Made by a program: the position numbers and the translations under genes. A stretch of DNA of 64,000 nt from Bradyrhizobium sp. 141 (GTDB taxonomy: Bacteria > Pseudomonadota > Alphaproteobacteria > Rhizobiales > Xanthobacteraceae). Of the stretch, positions 19,333 through 28,885 are shown piece after piece. Below the pieces are notes generated by a model. That model was given only the letters and a program-made list of their open reading frames with translations, made no database searches and was not told the DNA's origin. Each line of letters starts with the position of its first letter. Position 1 is the first letter of the stretch. Location: positions 62,001 through 126,000 of the forward strand of contig NZ_JADPKR010000097.1 of the NCBI RefSeq assembly GCF_023074055.1, written 5' to 3'.

Positions 19333-22300
19333 ATCTCGGCCGTCTCTCCATCAACCAGCCCATCCTGGCGATGGTGCTGTCGATCGTGCTCCTGATCGTC
19401 GGTGCGCTCGCCTACACCACGCTGCCGGTCTCCGAATATCCGCAAGTGGTGCCGCCGACCGTGGTCGTCACCACGCAATATCCCGGCGCCTCCGCGCAGA
19501 CCGTGTCCGACACGGTGGCAGCTCCCATCGAGCAGGAGATCAACGGCGTCGAGGACATGCTGTATCTCTACAGCCAGGCGACTTCGAACGGCCAGCTCAC
19601 CATCACCGTCACCTTCAAGCTCGGCACCGATCTCGACAAGGCCCAGGTGCTGGTGCAGAACCGCGTCGCGATCGCGCAGCCGCGCCTGCCGGAGGAAGTC
19701 CAGCGCAACGGCGTCACCACGCGCAAGAACTCGCCCGACATCCTGATGGTCGTGTTCATGCTGTCGCCCGACGACACGTTCGACCAGCTCTACATCTCGA
19801 ACTACGCACTGCTCCAGGTCCGCGACCAGCTGCTGCGCCTCGACGGCGTCGGCGACATCCAGATCTTCGGCGCGCGCGACTATTCGATGCGGCTGTGGCT
19901 CGATCCTGACCGCATCGCCAATCTCGGCCTGACCTCGGCCGAGGTGCTGGCGGCGATCCGCGCCCAGAACGTGCAGATCGCCGGCGGCCAGATTGCCGAG
20001 CCGCCGATCGCCGACCGCGCCTTCCAGCCGAACCTCACCTTCACGGGCCGCCTGAAGGACCAGAAGCAGTTCGAGGATATCCTGATCAAGGCCGGCTCCG
20101 ACGGCCGAGTGGTTCGGTTGCGCGACGTTGCCCGTATCGAGCTTGGTGCGCTGGCGTACTCCACCAACAGCTTCCTGCTGCGCAAATCCGCGGTCGCGAT
20201 GCTGGTGACGCAGCGGCCGGGATCGAACGCTCTCGCCACGGCAAAGAACATCACCGACACCATGACGAAGCTGAAGGAAAGCTTCCCGAAGGGCCTCGAC
20301 TACAATATCGGCTACAATCCGACCGAGTTCATCGCGCAGTCGGTCCACGAGCTGATCAAGACCATCTACGAGGCCATGCTGCTCGTGGTCATCGTGGTGC
20401 TGGTGTTCCTGCAGGGATGGCGGCCTGCGATCATTCCGATCATCGCGATCCCGGTGTCGCTGGTCGGCACCTTCGCGGTGATGGCGGCGCTGGGCTTCTC
20501 CATCAACAACCTCACTTTGTTCGGCCTCGTCCTCGCCGTCGGCATCGTGGTCGACGACGCCATCGTCGTGGTCGAGAATGTCGAACGGCATCTCGAGCAC
20601 GGCATGAGCCGGCGCGACGCCGCGCTCAAGACCATGGAGGAGGTCGGCGGCGCGCTGGTCTCGATCGCGCTGGTGCTGTGCGCGGTTTTCGTCCCGACGG
20701 CGTTCATCGGCGGCATTTCCGGGCAGTTCTTCCAGCAGTTTGCCGTGACCATTGCGGTCGCGACCGCGATCTCCTGCTTCTGCTCGCTGACGCTGTCGCC
20801 GGCGCTGGCCTCGCAGATTCTCACCCCGCACGAAGAGAAACGTCCGCCGGCCGCATGGAATGTCATCGCGCGGGCCTGGGGTGCCTTCACCGGGGTCTTC
20901 AACCGCGTGTTCGACCGGCTGGCGCACGGCTATGCCGGCCTCGCCGATTTCGTGATCCGGCATTCGGTGGTGATGATCCTGATCTACGTCGCGCTGATCG
21001 GCAGCGCCGGCTGGCTGATCGTGACCACGCCGCAAGGCTTCATCCCGGCGCAGGATCGCGGCTACGTCATCGTCTCCGTGCAATTGCCAGGTGCGGCCTC
21101 GCTGGCACGCACCACCGAGGTCGTGCGCGAGATCGAGCGGATCGCGCTGGATACGCCGGGTATCATCCGCGTCGCCGCCTTTGCCGGCTTCTCCGGCGCC
21201 ACGCGCACGCAGGCCGGCAATGCCGCGGCGCTGTTTCCGGTGTTCGACGAGCCCGAGGCGCGGATGAAGAAGGGATTGTCCGCGAACGCCATCACGGTCG
21301 ATCTGCGCAAGCGCCTGTCTGCGATCCAGGGCGCCTTCATCATCGTGATTCCGCCGCCGGCCGTGCCCGGCATCGGTACAGGTGGCGGCTTCACCATCCG
21401 CATCCAGGACCGCCAGGGCCGCGGGCCTGAGATGCTCGCTGCGGCCACGGACGAGCTTGTCGCCGCGGCACGCAAATCGCCCTTGCTGCTCGGCCCCTCG
21501 GTGTTCTCGCCGTTCACCGCCAACACGCCGCAGCTCTTCGTCGACATCGACCGCACCAAGGCGCAGAAGCTCGGTGTGCCCATCGCCAACATCAACGAAA
21601 CGATCCAGAGCTATTTCGGGTCGACCTATGTCAACGACTTCAACCTGTTCGGCCGCACCTATCACGTCACCGCACAGGCCGACTTCCCGTTCCGGAAAGA
21701 ACCCAGCGATCTCGCGCGCCTGCGCACGCGCAACGCCACCGGCGACATGGTGATGCTCGGCAGCGTGGTCGAATTCAAGGACGTCTCGGGTCCCGACCGC
21801 GTGGCGCGCTACAATCTCTATGCCGCGTCCGAGCTACAGGGTGAGCCGGCACCCGGCACCAGCTCGACCACCGCGCTGGACACCATCAAGAAGCTGGCGG
21901 ACGATACCTTGCCGAGCGGCTTCACCTTCGAATGGACGGATCTGTCCTATCAGCAGGTCACCGGCGGCAATGCCGGGCTCTACGTATTCCCGATCTGCGT
22001 GCTGTTCGTCTACCTCGTGCTCGCCGCGCAATATGGCAGCTGGACCTTGCCGTTCGCGGTGATCCTGATCGTGCCGATGTGCCTGCTTGCCGCCACCATC
22101 GGCGTGCGCATCATGGGCCAGGACGTCAACATCCTCACGCAAATCGGTTTCGTCGTGCTGGTGGGGCTGGCGGCCAAGAACGCGATCCTGATCGTCGAAT
22201 TCGCGCGCGACATCGAGAATGAAGGCAGACCGCGGCTGGAGGCTGTGATCGAGGCCTGCCGCCTGCGGCTGCGGCCAATCCTGATGACCTCCTTCGCCTT

Positions 22301-22496
22301 CATCCTCGGCGTGCTGCCGCTGGTGATCTCGACCGGCTCCGGCTCGGAGATGCGGCAGGCGGTCGGCGTCGCCGTCTTCTTCGGCATGATCGGCGTCACC
22401 CTGTTCGGCCTGTTGTTCACGCCGATCTTCTACGTGGTGGTGCGGAACCTGGCGGAGGGGCGTAACGAGGGGAAGAAGCCGGAGGTGGCTGCCTGA
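19329..22496 (+). CDS. RND family multidrug efflux transporter (AcrB/MexF-like)
   Basis: A 1055-residue hydrophobe/amphiphile efflux pump of full length. It starts LGRLSINQPILAMVLSIVLLIVGALAY, has two large periplasmic loops, and carries the proton-relay motif GIVVDDAIVVVENVERH in TM4 with the essential paired aspartates. The conserved tail region VLVGLAAKNAILIVEFARD and PILMTSFAFILGVLPLV are present. It works as a trimer with the upstream coupled adaptor, exporting toxic organic molecules from the periplasm or inner leaflet. A palindromic repeat follows the gene. Confidence 0.95.
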   Translation: MNLGRLSINQPILAMVLSIVLLIVGALAYTTLPVSEYPQVVPPTVVVTTQYPGASAQTVSDTVAAPIEQEINGVEDMLYLYSQATSNGQLTITVTFKLGTDLDKAQVLVQNRVAIAQPRLPEEVQRNGVTTRKNSPDILMVVFMLSPDDTFDQLYISNYALLQVRDQLLRLDGVGDIQIFGARDYSMRLWLDPDRIANLGLTSAEVLAAIRAQNVQIAGGQIAEPPIADRAFQPNLTFTGRLKDQKQFEDILIKAGSDGRVVRLRDVARIELGALAYSTNSFLLRKSAVAMLVTQRPGSNALATAKNITDTMTKLKESFPKGLDYNIGYNPTEFIAQSVHELIKTIYEAMLLVVIVVLVFLQGWRPAIIPIIAIPVSLVGTFAVMAALGFSINNLTLFGLVLAVGIVVDDAIVVVENVERHLEHGMSRRDAALKTMEEVGGALVSIALVLCAVFVPTAFIGGISGQFFQQFAVTIAVATAISCFCSLTLSPALASQILTPHEEKRPPAAWNVIARAWGAFTGVFNRVFDRLAHGYAGLADFVIRHSVVMILIYVALIGSAGWLIVTTPQGFIPAQDRGYVIVSVQLPGAASLARTTEVVREIERIALDTPGIIRVAAFAGFSGATRTQAGNAAALFPVFDEPEARMKKGLSANAITVDLRKRLSAIQGAFIIVIPPPAVPGIGTGGGFTIRIQDRQGRGPEMLAAATDELVAAARKSPLLLGPSVFSPFTANTPQLFVDIDRTKAQKLGVPIANINETIQSYFGSTYVNDFNLFGRTYHVTAQADFPFRKEPSDLARLRTRNATGDMVMLGSVVEFKDVSGPDRVARYNLYAASELQGEPAPGTSSTTALDTIKKLADDTLPSGFTFEWTDLSYQQVTGGNAGLYVFPICVLFVYLVLAAQYGSWTLPFAVILIVPMCLLAATIGVRIMGQDVNILTQIGFVVLVGLAAKNAILIVEFARDIENEGRPRLEAVIEACRLRLRPILMTSFAFILGVLPLVISTGSGSEMRQAVGVAVFFGMIGVTLFGLLFTPIFYVVVRNLAEGRNEGKKPEVAA

Positions 22497-22532
22497 GTGT
22501 CGGTGGTTGCCACCGGCGTATCCGCACATTCG

Positions 22533-22667
22533 GTGTCGTCCCCGCGCACGCGGGGACCCATAACCCCAGAGAGAAGTGCGGGGCAATTCAGGTAACTCCG
22601 AGTCTTCGCCAAACCGCTCCCTGTGGTTATGGATCCCGGATCTTCGCTTCGCTCGTCCGGGACGACA
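22533..22667. repeat. Intergenic palindromic repeat related to family D
   Basis: Outer arms GTGTCGTCCCCGCGCACGC and the TCCGGGACGAC end enclose inner complementary arms GACCCATAACC and TGGTTATGGATCC. It occupies half of the 290-bp gap between the RND pump and the next gene. A one-armed fragment of the same type is at 30243-30274. Confidence 0.7.
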
Positions 22668-22786
22668 GCGGCTATTTGGCGCGCAGAATCCCATACTAAC
22701 GACCAACGTGAAATGGATGGGCAGGCGCGGGGTTCTTCACTACTATCCGCGCGATTTCAAAACAGAAAACTGCTGGGAGACAACAT

Positions 22787-23980
22787 ATGAAATCAGCACT
22801 TTTGGCCGCCGTCGCAACCTCTGCTTTGGTGCTGGCGGCGCCGGCGTCCGCGCAAGGCGTCAAGATCGGCATCCTCAACGACCAGTCCGGCGTCTATGCC
22901 GATTACGGCGGCAAATGGTCGGTCGAGGCGGCCAGGATGGCGATCGAGGAATTTGGCGGCGAGGTGCTGGGCCAGAAGATCGAGCTCGTCACCGCGGATC
23001 ACCAGAACAAGGCCGACCTCGCGACCTCGATCGCGCGGCGCTGGTACGACGTCGAGAACGTCGACATGATCACGGAGCTGACGACCTCCTCGGTCGCACT
23101 CGCGATCCACGAGCTGTCCAAGGAAAAGAAGAAGATCGACATCGTCGTTGGCGCCGCGACCTCGCGGCTGACAGGCGATGCGTGCCAGCCCTATGGCTTC
23201 CACTGGGCCTACGACACCCGCGCGCTCGGCGTCGGCACCGGCGGTGCGCTGACCAAGGCCGGTGGCAACACCTGGTTCTTCCTCACCGCCGACTACGCCT
23301 TCGGCTATGCGCTGGAGAAGGACACCAGCGAGATCGTCACCGCCAATGGCGGCAAGGTGGTTGGCTCGGTGCGCGTGCCGCTCAACTCCTCGGACTTCTC
23401 CTCCTTCCTGCTGCAGGCTCAGAGCTCCAAGGCCAAGATCGTCGGCCTCGCCAATGCCGGCCTCGACACCACCAACTCGATCAAGCAGGCATCCGAGTTC
23501 GGCATCGTCGCCAGTGGCCAGAAGCTCGCCGGCCTCTTGATGACGCTTGCCGAAGTGAACGGCCTCGGCCTCCAGGCCGCGCAAGGCCTGGTGCTGACCG
23601 AGGGCTATTACTGGGACGTCAACGACAAGTCGCGCAATCTCGGCGAACGCTTCCTTAAGCGGACCGGCCGGATGCCGAACATGATCCAGGCCGGCACCTA
23701 TTCGGCGACGCTGAGCTATCTCAAGGCGGTCAAGGCCGCCGGCACCAAGGATCCCGATGCGGTCGCCAAGAAGCTGAAGGAGCTGCCGGTCGACGACGAC
23801 TTCGCCCAAGGCGGCAAGGTGCTCGAGAACGGCCGCATGATCCACGACATGTATCTGTTCGAGGTCAAGAAGCCGTCGGAATCGAAGAAGCCCTGGGACT
23901 ATTACAAGCTGCTCGCCACCGTCCCGGGCGACAAGGCCTTCTTCGCCGCAAAGGACAGTGGCTGCCCGCTGACGAAGTAG
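22787..23980 (+). CDS. Branched-chain amino acid-type ABC substrate-binding protein (LivK-like)
   Basis: 397 residues, ATG 22787 behind GGGAGA. A clean Sec signal peptide ends in ASAQG, followed by VKIGILNDQSGVYADYGGKWSVEAARMA, the typical start of type I periplasmic binding proteins (Peripla_BP_6). Family features continue with GAATSRLTGDACQPYGFHW and TVPGDKAFFAAKDSGCPL at the C-terminus. Related rhizobial proteins bind amino acids, amides or aromatic acids. No liv permease or ATPase gene is next to it, so it is an orphan binding protein that must use a transporter encoded elsewhere. A long palindromic element follows. Confidence 0.92.
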   Translation: MKSALLAAVATSALVLAAPASAQGVKIGILNDQSGVYADYGGKWSVEAARMAIEEFGGEVLGQKIELVTADHQNKADLATSIARRWYDVENVDMITELTTSSVALAIHELSKEKKKIDIVVGAATSRLTGDACQPYGFHWAYDTRALGVGTGGALTKAGGNTWFFLTADYAFGYALEKDTSEIVTANGGKVVGSVRVPLNSSDFSSFLLQAQSSKAKIVGLANAGLDTTNSIKQASEFGIVASGQKLAGLLMTLAEVNGLGLQAAQGLVLTEGYYWDVNDKSRNLGERFLKRTGRMPNMIQAGTYSATLSYLKAVKAAGTKDPDAVAKKLKELPVDDDFAQGGKVLENGRMIHDMYLFEVKKPSESKKPWDYYKLLATVPGDKAFFAAKDSGCPLTK

Positions 23981-23987
23981 GGCTCTT

Positions 23988-24117
23988 GTGTCCCGGACGC
24001 GCTGCAGCGTGAAACGCTGCTGCGCAGAGCCGGGACCCACGTTTCTCCATGGATTGAGGCCAGATTGGGTCCCGGTTCAGCGGCGCAGCGTTACACGCTG
24101 CACCGCGCCCGGGACAC
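23988..24117. repeat. Long palindromic element between convergent genes
   Basis: Outer arms GTGTCCCGGACGCGCTGCAG and GTGCACCGCGCCCGGGACAC-like, with inner arms GAAACGCTGC...GGGACCCA and TGGGTCCC...GCAGCGTTACAC. It fills the gap between convergent genes and could work as a bidirectional terminator. Confidence 0.7.
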
Positions 24118-24139
24118 GAGCGCGCGTGATGCCGCCCTC

Positions 24140-24526
24140 TCACACTATCCGCAACACCACCGCTCCCAGCGCCCCTGCCCACAGCGCGATGGCGGCGATG
24201 CCCTGGATCATGAAGCCCGGGCCGCGCTTGGCCGCCGCTTTCGAATAGCCGATGAAGTAGACGATGCGGCCGATGATCCAGACCGCGCCGATTCCTGCCG
24301 CGATGCCATCGCTGATATAGATCGCGAACAGCCAGAGTGCCGGCAGAAAGATCGGCATCCATTCCAGCGTGTTCATCTGGATGCGGAAGGCGCGTTCGAA
24401 ATCCGGATGGCCCGACATCGCGGGCACCTTGACGCCGGTCTTGCTGCGCGAGCGCGAGACGTTGATGCTGGTGAAGAAATAAAATGCAATCGCCAGCATC
24501 GTGACGAGGGCGGTGAGGTGATACAT
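24140..24526 (-). CDS. MAPEG family membrane protein
   Basis: 128 residues, four predicted membrane helices, of the MAPEG (membrane-associated eicosanoid/glutathione metabolism) fold. Diagnostic stretches are the N-terminal helix MYHLTALVTMLAIAFYFFTS, then RAFRIQMNTLEWMPIFLPALW, matching the MAPEG ERAFRVQMNTLE box, and a final helix pair. Bacterial members may act as glutathione transferases or peroxidases in the membrane; substrate unknown. It sits 28 bp downstream of the AttH-like gene and could be the last gene of that minus-strand operon. Confidence 0.88.
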   Translation of the reverse strand: MYHLTALVTMLAIAFYFFTSINVSRSRSKTGVKVPAMSGHPDFERAFRIQMNTLEWMPIFLPALWLFAIYISDGIAAGIGAVWIIGRIVYFIGYSKAAAKRGPGFMIQGIAAIALWAGALGAVVLRIV

Positions 24527-24554
24527 CGCGGAATTCCTTTGAGGAGGTCGCGCT

Positions 24555-25637
24555 TCAATACCCGGTCAGCTCGAGATAGCCAACGCCATCATGCGTGCCG
24601 GTAAAGCTGATCGGCCCTTCCCAATAGGAGAAGCCGGTCCCCATCCAGGCCCTGGGATTGAGGGGCTTGCAAGCAATCGCGAACGAACGTGATGGGATCG
24701 CAATCTGCCATTCCACCGGCAGCTTGCGTCCCGCAACCTCCGTCGTCGCTTTCGGAATCATCTGGATATCGCCACCCGCAATCATCTGCGTCTCGCCGGT
24801 AGCGCTGATCCAATTGCCGAACGGATAATCCCTGCCGTCCTTCTGCCGCAGTCGGTACAGCATCAGCTTGTCGCCGGACGCAAGATGCAGCGACAGCCAA
24901 TCCCAGCCGGTCTGATCGGCATCGAGCGGCTGGCTGCTCCACTCGCGGTCCATCCAGGCCTGACCCGAGACATCGACCGGCTTGCCGTCGATGGTGAGGG
25001 TGCCGCGGGCGCGGTAGAACGGCTGGCTGTAATAATAGGACGCCTGCCCACGCTCCGACTTGCGGCTGTAGCCGCCATCGCCTTGCAGCACCACGGCGCG
25101 ATCGGCCTCTAACGTCAGTGCGTAGCTGAAATCGGTGCTGGCCGCCTTCAGCGTGAGAGGCGCCAAAGTGCGATCGTCGGTGCGCTCGAGACCCTTCATC
25201 TCCCAGTCGTCGATCCAGGCCGCAAACGCCGTCGCGGTGACGCCGGCCTGCCCGATGCCACCGCGTGAAAAGACTTCGTTGAAGCGGTGGGTGTCGGCGC
25301 GTGTCACCGCGGCGTGGGCCATCCACACCTGCTGATTGGCCCAGCCTTCGCCCTGCGGGCCCGGCTGCGCCGCCTGTCGGAACAGCGTCCATTGCAGGCC
25401 GCAAGCCGCACCGCTGCCGTCGACGAGGTTTGCCGTGAGATACCACCACTCGATACGAAACTCTGGATGCGGCCCGTGATCGGCCGGAAAGACGAACGGC
25501 TTTCCCGGCGTGACCTTCGCAAAGCCATCCGCCGTCTCACCGAGCCCGGCATAGCCTTGCGCACCGGCGCGGCGCGCGATCGCCAGCGCAGCGATGCCGC
25601 CGGCGAAGGCGCGGCGAGAGATCCCATCAGCGCTCAT
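24555..25637 (-). CDS. AttH/CrtC-type lipocalin-domain protein (Att-like operon)
   Basis: 360 residues from ATG 25637, overlapping the permease gene by 11 bp. A Tat-like signal (SRRAFAGGIAALAIARRAGAQG) is followed by two lipocalin-like halves of the CrtC/AttH family: FPADHGPHPEFRIEWWYLTANL, WMDREWSSQPL and GWDWLSLHL are typical. Relatives include hydroxyneurosporene synthase (CrtC) and Agrobacterium AttH, encoded with ABC transporter genes as here. There are no carotenoid genes nearby, so a CrtC reaction is unlikely; an exported protein working with the ABC system on a lipid-like substrate is more plausible. Confidence 0.82.
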   Translation of the reverse strand: MSADGISRRAFAGGIAALAIARRAGAQGYAGLGETADGFAKVTPGKPFVFPADHGPHPEFRIEWWYLTANLVDGSGAACGLQWTLFRQAAQPGPQGEGWANQQVWMAHAAVTRADTHRFNEVFSRGGIGQAGVTATAFAAWIDDWEMKGLERTDDRTLAPLTLKAASTDFSYALTLEADRAVVLQGDGGYSRKSERGQASYYYSQPFYRARGTLTIDGKPVDVSGQAWMDREWSSQPLDADQTGWDWLSLHLASGDKLMLYRLRQKDGRDYPFGNWISATGETQMIAGGDIQMIPKATTEVAGRKLPVEWQIAIPSRSFAIACKPLNPRAWMGTGFSYWEGPISFTGTHDGVGYLELTGY

Positions 25638-28089
25638 TGGCAAATACCTTGACGAGATTTGCCGGTTGCATCCGCGCCAGCCTTGCCACTGGCAACAGAG
25701 CTGCAAGCAGCGACGCAAACAGCGCCACCGCGACCAACTCGACCAGCTGCAGCGGAAACACGTGGAACGGTAGCCGCCAGCCGAACGCCTTCACATTCAC
25801 GATCGCGATCAGGCACCACGCCACCAGCAGCCCCAGCGGCACGGCCAGCAGCGCCGTGAACAGCGCCACCGACAGCGTCTTGGTCAATTCGATCGCGGCA
25901 AGACGGGGCCGCGTGATGCCGATCGCCCACAGCGGTGCGAGTTGCGGCAGACGGGAATTTGCCAGCGTCAGCAGGCTCGTGAACAGCGCGATTCCGGCGA
26001 CACCGAGGGTGAACGCGTTCAGCGCGGATGTCACCGCAAAGGTGCGGTTGAAGATGCGGATCGATTCCGCCTTCACGGTCGCCTGATCTGCGACACTGCG
26101 GTCGCCGAGCGCAAACCGCTTCTGCAACGCCTCGATCAGGCCGGAGATATTCTCCTTGGCGACGATCAGGCCGATCCGCGTCTGCGGCGTCTGCGGAAAC
26201 TGCCGCATCAGCGCCGCGACGTTCACGGCGAGCTGGCCCTTGGGATTGCCGTAATCGGCATAGACGCCGACGATGTCGAGCTCCCACGTCCCGCCCGGCG
26301 CCGGCACCGCGACGACGTCGCCGATCCCTACGTTGAGACGGCGGCTCAACTGCTCGCTGATGAAGGCGGCATTACCCGGCGCGAGCCGGGTCCAGGCGCG
26401 CGGCGCGGCGTCCAGCAACGGCCAGCGCTCGCGATAGAGCGTGTGGTCGGGTAGACCGAGCAGCTCCACCGGCTGCCCTTGAACCTGCGCCTCGGCGCGG
26501 CCACCCGACAGGATCGCCTGCACGTCGCTGCGCTCGCGCAGCCAGTTTCGAATGGCGAGGGCCTGCGCATTGTCGGAGGTGCTGATGTAGACATCGGCTG
26601 CGAGTCGTCCGTTCAGCCAGCCGATGAAGGTGCGGCTGAACGTCTCCACCATGGTTGACACGCCGACATTGACGGCGAGGGCGAGCAGCAGCGCCATCAG
26701 CGCGAGTGACAGCCCGGAGAGCTGCTGCCGGCTGTCCGCCCAGAACCACAGCGCGAGCGGTCTTCGCGCGGTACGTTGGCCTGCGAGCAGGATCAGTTCG
26801 AGCAACGCCGGCAGGATCAGCGCCGCACCGAGCATCAGCGCCGCCAGCAGGCCAAAGCCCGCGATCAGCGATTCGCCATAGCGAAGCAGCAGGAGTGCGA
26901 CCGCGAACACCGCGGAGGCGGCCAGGCTCTGCAGGATCAGCCAGCGGCGCTGCCGCTGCTGCCAGGCGCGTGGCTGCGCCGTCGCCAGCACCGGCATCCT
27001 GATCGCCTTGATCAGGCTGGTCGCCGCCGCAACAAGCGCGCCGGCAATGCTGATGCCGATGCCGGCGAGCCACCATTCAGGCCGTAAGGTGAGCTGCCCC
27101 GGAATTTGTGCGCCATAGAGTCCGCGCAGTGACGCCGCGACGTCGGGCAGGAGCGCGGCGGCGATGAAATAGCCGCAAGAGAGCCCGATCAGTCCGGCGA
27201 CGAGGGCCAGTGCCACGAGCTCGACCACCAGAACTGTGTTGACCAGCCGGGCCGAGGCGCCGCAGGCGCGCAGCGTCCGCAGCATCGGCAGCCGCTGCTC
27301 GAAGGCGAGGCCGACGGCCGAATTGACGATGAAGAGACCGACGAAGAACGACAACAGACCGAACGCCGTGAGGTTGAGATGGAAGCTGTCGGTGAGGCGC
27401 TCCAGCTCCGTCTCCGCAGTCGGCTCGATCAGCTGCAATTGATCGCCGACGACGCTTGCCAGTGGCGCAGGCTTGCTCTTCGGCTTGCCGACCAGAAGTC
27501 GCGACAGCTGATCCGGCTTGTTCAGCAGACGCTGCGCCACGCCGATATCGACCACGAGCACGTCGGGCACGAGCTGCGGCAGCACGCGCAGCGGCGGCAA
27601 TGTTGCGCCGTCGCTGGTCGGAGGCGCCGCGCCCTCCTGCTCCTGCAGATCGCTCAGCGTCTCCCGCGCCACCAATGTCTGGCCCGGCGGCGCAACGAAA
27701 CTGCTCAAATCCGCAGCACCAAGGCGCGGTGCGTTGCCGACGTCGACCGGCAGCGTCACCGGCTCGATCCCGAGCAGGCGTAGCGAACGCCCGTTGATCT
27801 GGACCCGGCCCTCCAGCGCCGGCGACACCGGCCAGCCGGCACGGCGGAGTTTTACGAACAACTCCTGGGGAAAGGTCGCGCTCGCAGGCGCAACCAGCAT
27901 CGCCGTGCGGGCGCCGCCGAATGTCGCCGCGGCGCGGTCATAGGCGTTGCGGGCCTGCTGGTTGATGGCCTGCACGCCGCTCCACAGCGCGGTCGCCGCG
28001 ATCAGCCCGACCAGCAGCGTCGCGAACTGCATCTTGTGACGCCGCCAATGGCTGAGCAGCACGGCAAGGACCCACAGCGCGCGCCTCAT
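25627..28089 (-). CDS. ABC transporter permease, FtsX-like (AttF/AttG type)
   Basis: An 820-residue permease built as two FtsX/MacB halves: TM1 at about residues 20-40, a periplasmic domain, three helices at about 250-365, then a second set of helices around 385-475 and three more at the C-terminus (about 680-800). FGLLSFFVGLFIVNSAVGLAFEQRLPMLRTLRACG is a typical FtsX core stretch, with a second copy AFTLGVAGIALFTSLLTLANSRLPQLAPLWAIGIT. It overlaps the ATPase gene by 4 bp and the AttH-like gene by 11 bp. Likely exports a lipid or lipoprotein-like substrate, or passes mechanical energy across the inner membrane. Confidence 0.88.
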   Translation of the reverse strand: MRRALWVLAVLLSHWRRHKMQFATLLVGLIAATALWSGVQAINQQARNAYDRAAATFGGARTAMLVAPASATFPQELFVKLRRAGWPVSPALEGRVQINGRSLRLLGIEPVTLPVDVGNAPRLGAADLSSFVAPPGQTLVARETLSDLQEQEGAAPPTSDGATLPPLRVLPQLVPDVLVVDIGVAQRLLNKPDQLSRLLVGKPKSKPAPLASVVGDQLQLIEPTAETELERLTDSFHLNLTAFGLLSFFVGLFIVNSAVGLAFEQRLPMLRTLRACGASARLVNTVLVVELVALALVAGLIGLSCGYFIAAALLPDVAASLRGLYGAQIPGQLTLRPEWWLAGIGISIAGALVAAATSLIKAIRMPVLATAQPRAWQQRQRRWLILQSLAASAVFAVALLLLRYGESLIAGFGLLAALMLGAALILPALLELILLAGQRTARRPLALWFWADSRQQLSGLSLALMALLLALAVNVGVSTMVETFSRTFIGWLNGRLAADVYISTSDNAQALAIRNWLRERSDVQAILSGGRAEAQVQGQPVELLGLPDHTLYRERWPLLDAAPRAWTRLAPGNAAFISEQLSRRLNVGIGDVVAVPAPGGTWELDIVGVYADYGNPKGQLAVNVAALMRQFPQTPQTRIGLIVAKENISGLIEALQKRFALGDRSVADQATVKAESIRIFNRTFAVTSALNAFTLGVAGIALFTSLLTLANSRLPQLAPLWAIGITRPRLAAIELTKTLSVALFTALLAVPLGLLVAWCLIAIVNVKAFGWRLPFHVFPLQLVELVAVALFASLLAALLPVARLARMQPANLVKVFANER

Positions 28090-28760
28090 GCGATTCGCCC
28101 TGCATGCAGGGTCACATGGCGGTCGAGCGTCGCGGCCAGATGCAGGCTGTGCGTCACCATCAGGAAACCGCAGCCGGTGCGCGCGACGAGATCGCGCGTC
28201 AGCGCCAGCACGTTCTCGGCGGTGGTTTCGTCCAGATTGCCGGTCGGCTCGTCCGCCAGAAGCAGCGACGGCTTCGTCGCCAGGGCACGGCCGATCGCGA
28301 CGCGTTGCTGCTGCCCTCCCGATAATTGCTCGGGATAGCGCTTCAGAAGAGCGCCGAGCCCGAGCCGCTCGACCAGCTCTTTCGTCCAGGCCGCATCGTG
28401 ACGGTCGGCGATCCGCGCCTGAAAAGCCAGATTGTCCGCGACCGACAGGCTCGGGATCAGGTTGAATTGCTGAAAAACCAGGCCGATCCGGTCGCGCCGC
28501 AGGCTGGCGCGCCCCGCATCGGACAGTTTGGTGATCTCGATATCCGCCAGCCGAATCGTGCCGCTATCGGCGGCATCGAGCCCTGCGATCAGATGCAGCA
28601 GCGTGCTCTTGCCGCTGCCGGATTCGCCGGTCAGCGCGATGCGTTCGCCGTCCCTGAGGTCGAGATCGACGCCGCGCAGCACATGGACCGGTTCGCCGGC
28701 CGAGGAGAAGGTCTTGGAAAGGTTTCGGATGCTCAGCACGATCAATGGCGCCGGACGCAA
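28086..28760 (-). CDS. ABC transporter ATP-binding protein (LolD/MacB type)
   Basis: 224 residues with a TTG start at 28760; GTG at 28739 (giving LSIRNLSKTF) is an alternative and neither has a clear ribosome binding site. Walker A GESGSGKSTLLHLIAG, signature LSGGQQQRVAIGRAL, Walker B LLLADEPTGNLDE, typical of the LolD/FtsE group that pairs with FtsX-like permeases. It heads the operon of ATPase, permease, AttH-like protein and perhaps the MAPEG protein, all translationally coupled except the last. Confidence 0.92.
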   Translation of the reverse strand: MRPAPLIVLSIRNLSKTFSSAGEPVHVLRGVDLDLRDGERIALTGESGSGKSTLLHLIAGLDAADSGTIRLADIEITKLSDAGRASLRRDRIGLVFQQFNLIPSLSVADNLAFQARIADRHDAAWTKELVERLGLGALLKRYPEQLSGGQQQRVAIGRALATKPSLLLADEPTGNLDETTAENVLALTRDLVARTGCGFLMVTHSLHLAATLDRHVTLHAGRIA

Positions 28761-28885
28761 TTAACGGAATTGCTGCGTAGCACACCTGCCGGGGAAATGC
28801 CGGGTTGCGTTGGTCTCGAAGCCGTTGTTAGCTCCCAAGACGGTCAAATCAAAAAAGTGCCAAAAGACATCGACGGGGGAGAATC

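Noticed and set aside
19080-21665. 861-codon open frame on the minus strand
   Set aside because: Fully antisense to the RND adaptor and pump genes, which are clearly real; composition is typical of a mirror frame.
22576-23658. 360-codon open frame overlapping the LivK-like gene
   Set aside because: Arg/Gly-rich frame-shifted reading of the real binding-protein gene, starting inside a palindromic repeat.
24555-25637. Carotenoid hydratase (CrtC)
   Set aside because: The domain is shared but there are no carotenoid or photosynthesis genes nearby and the ABC context fits Att-type operons.
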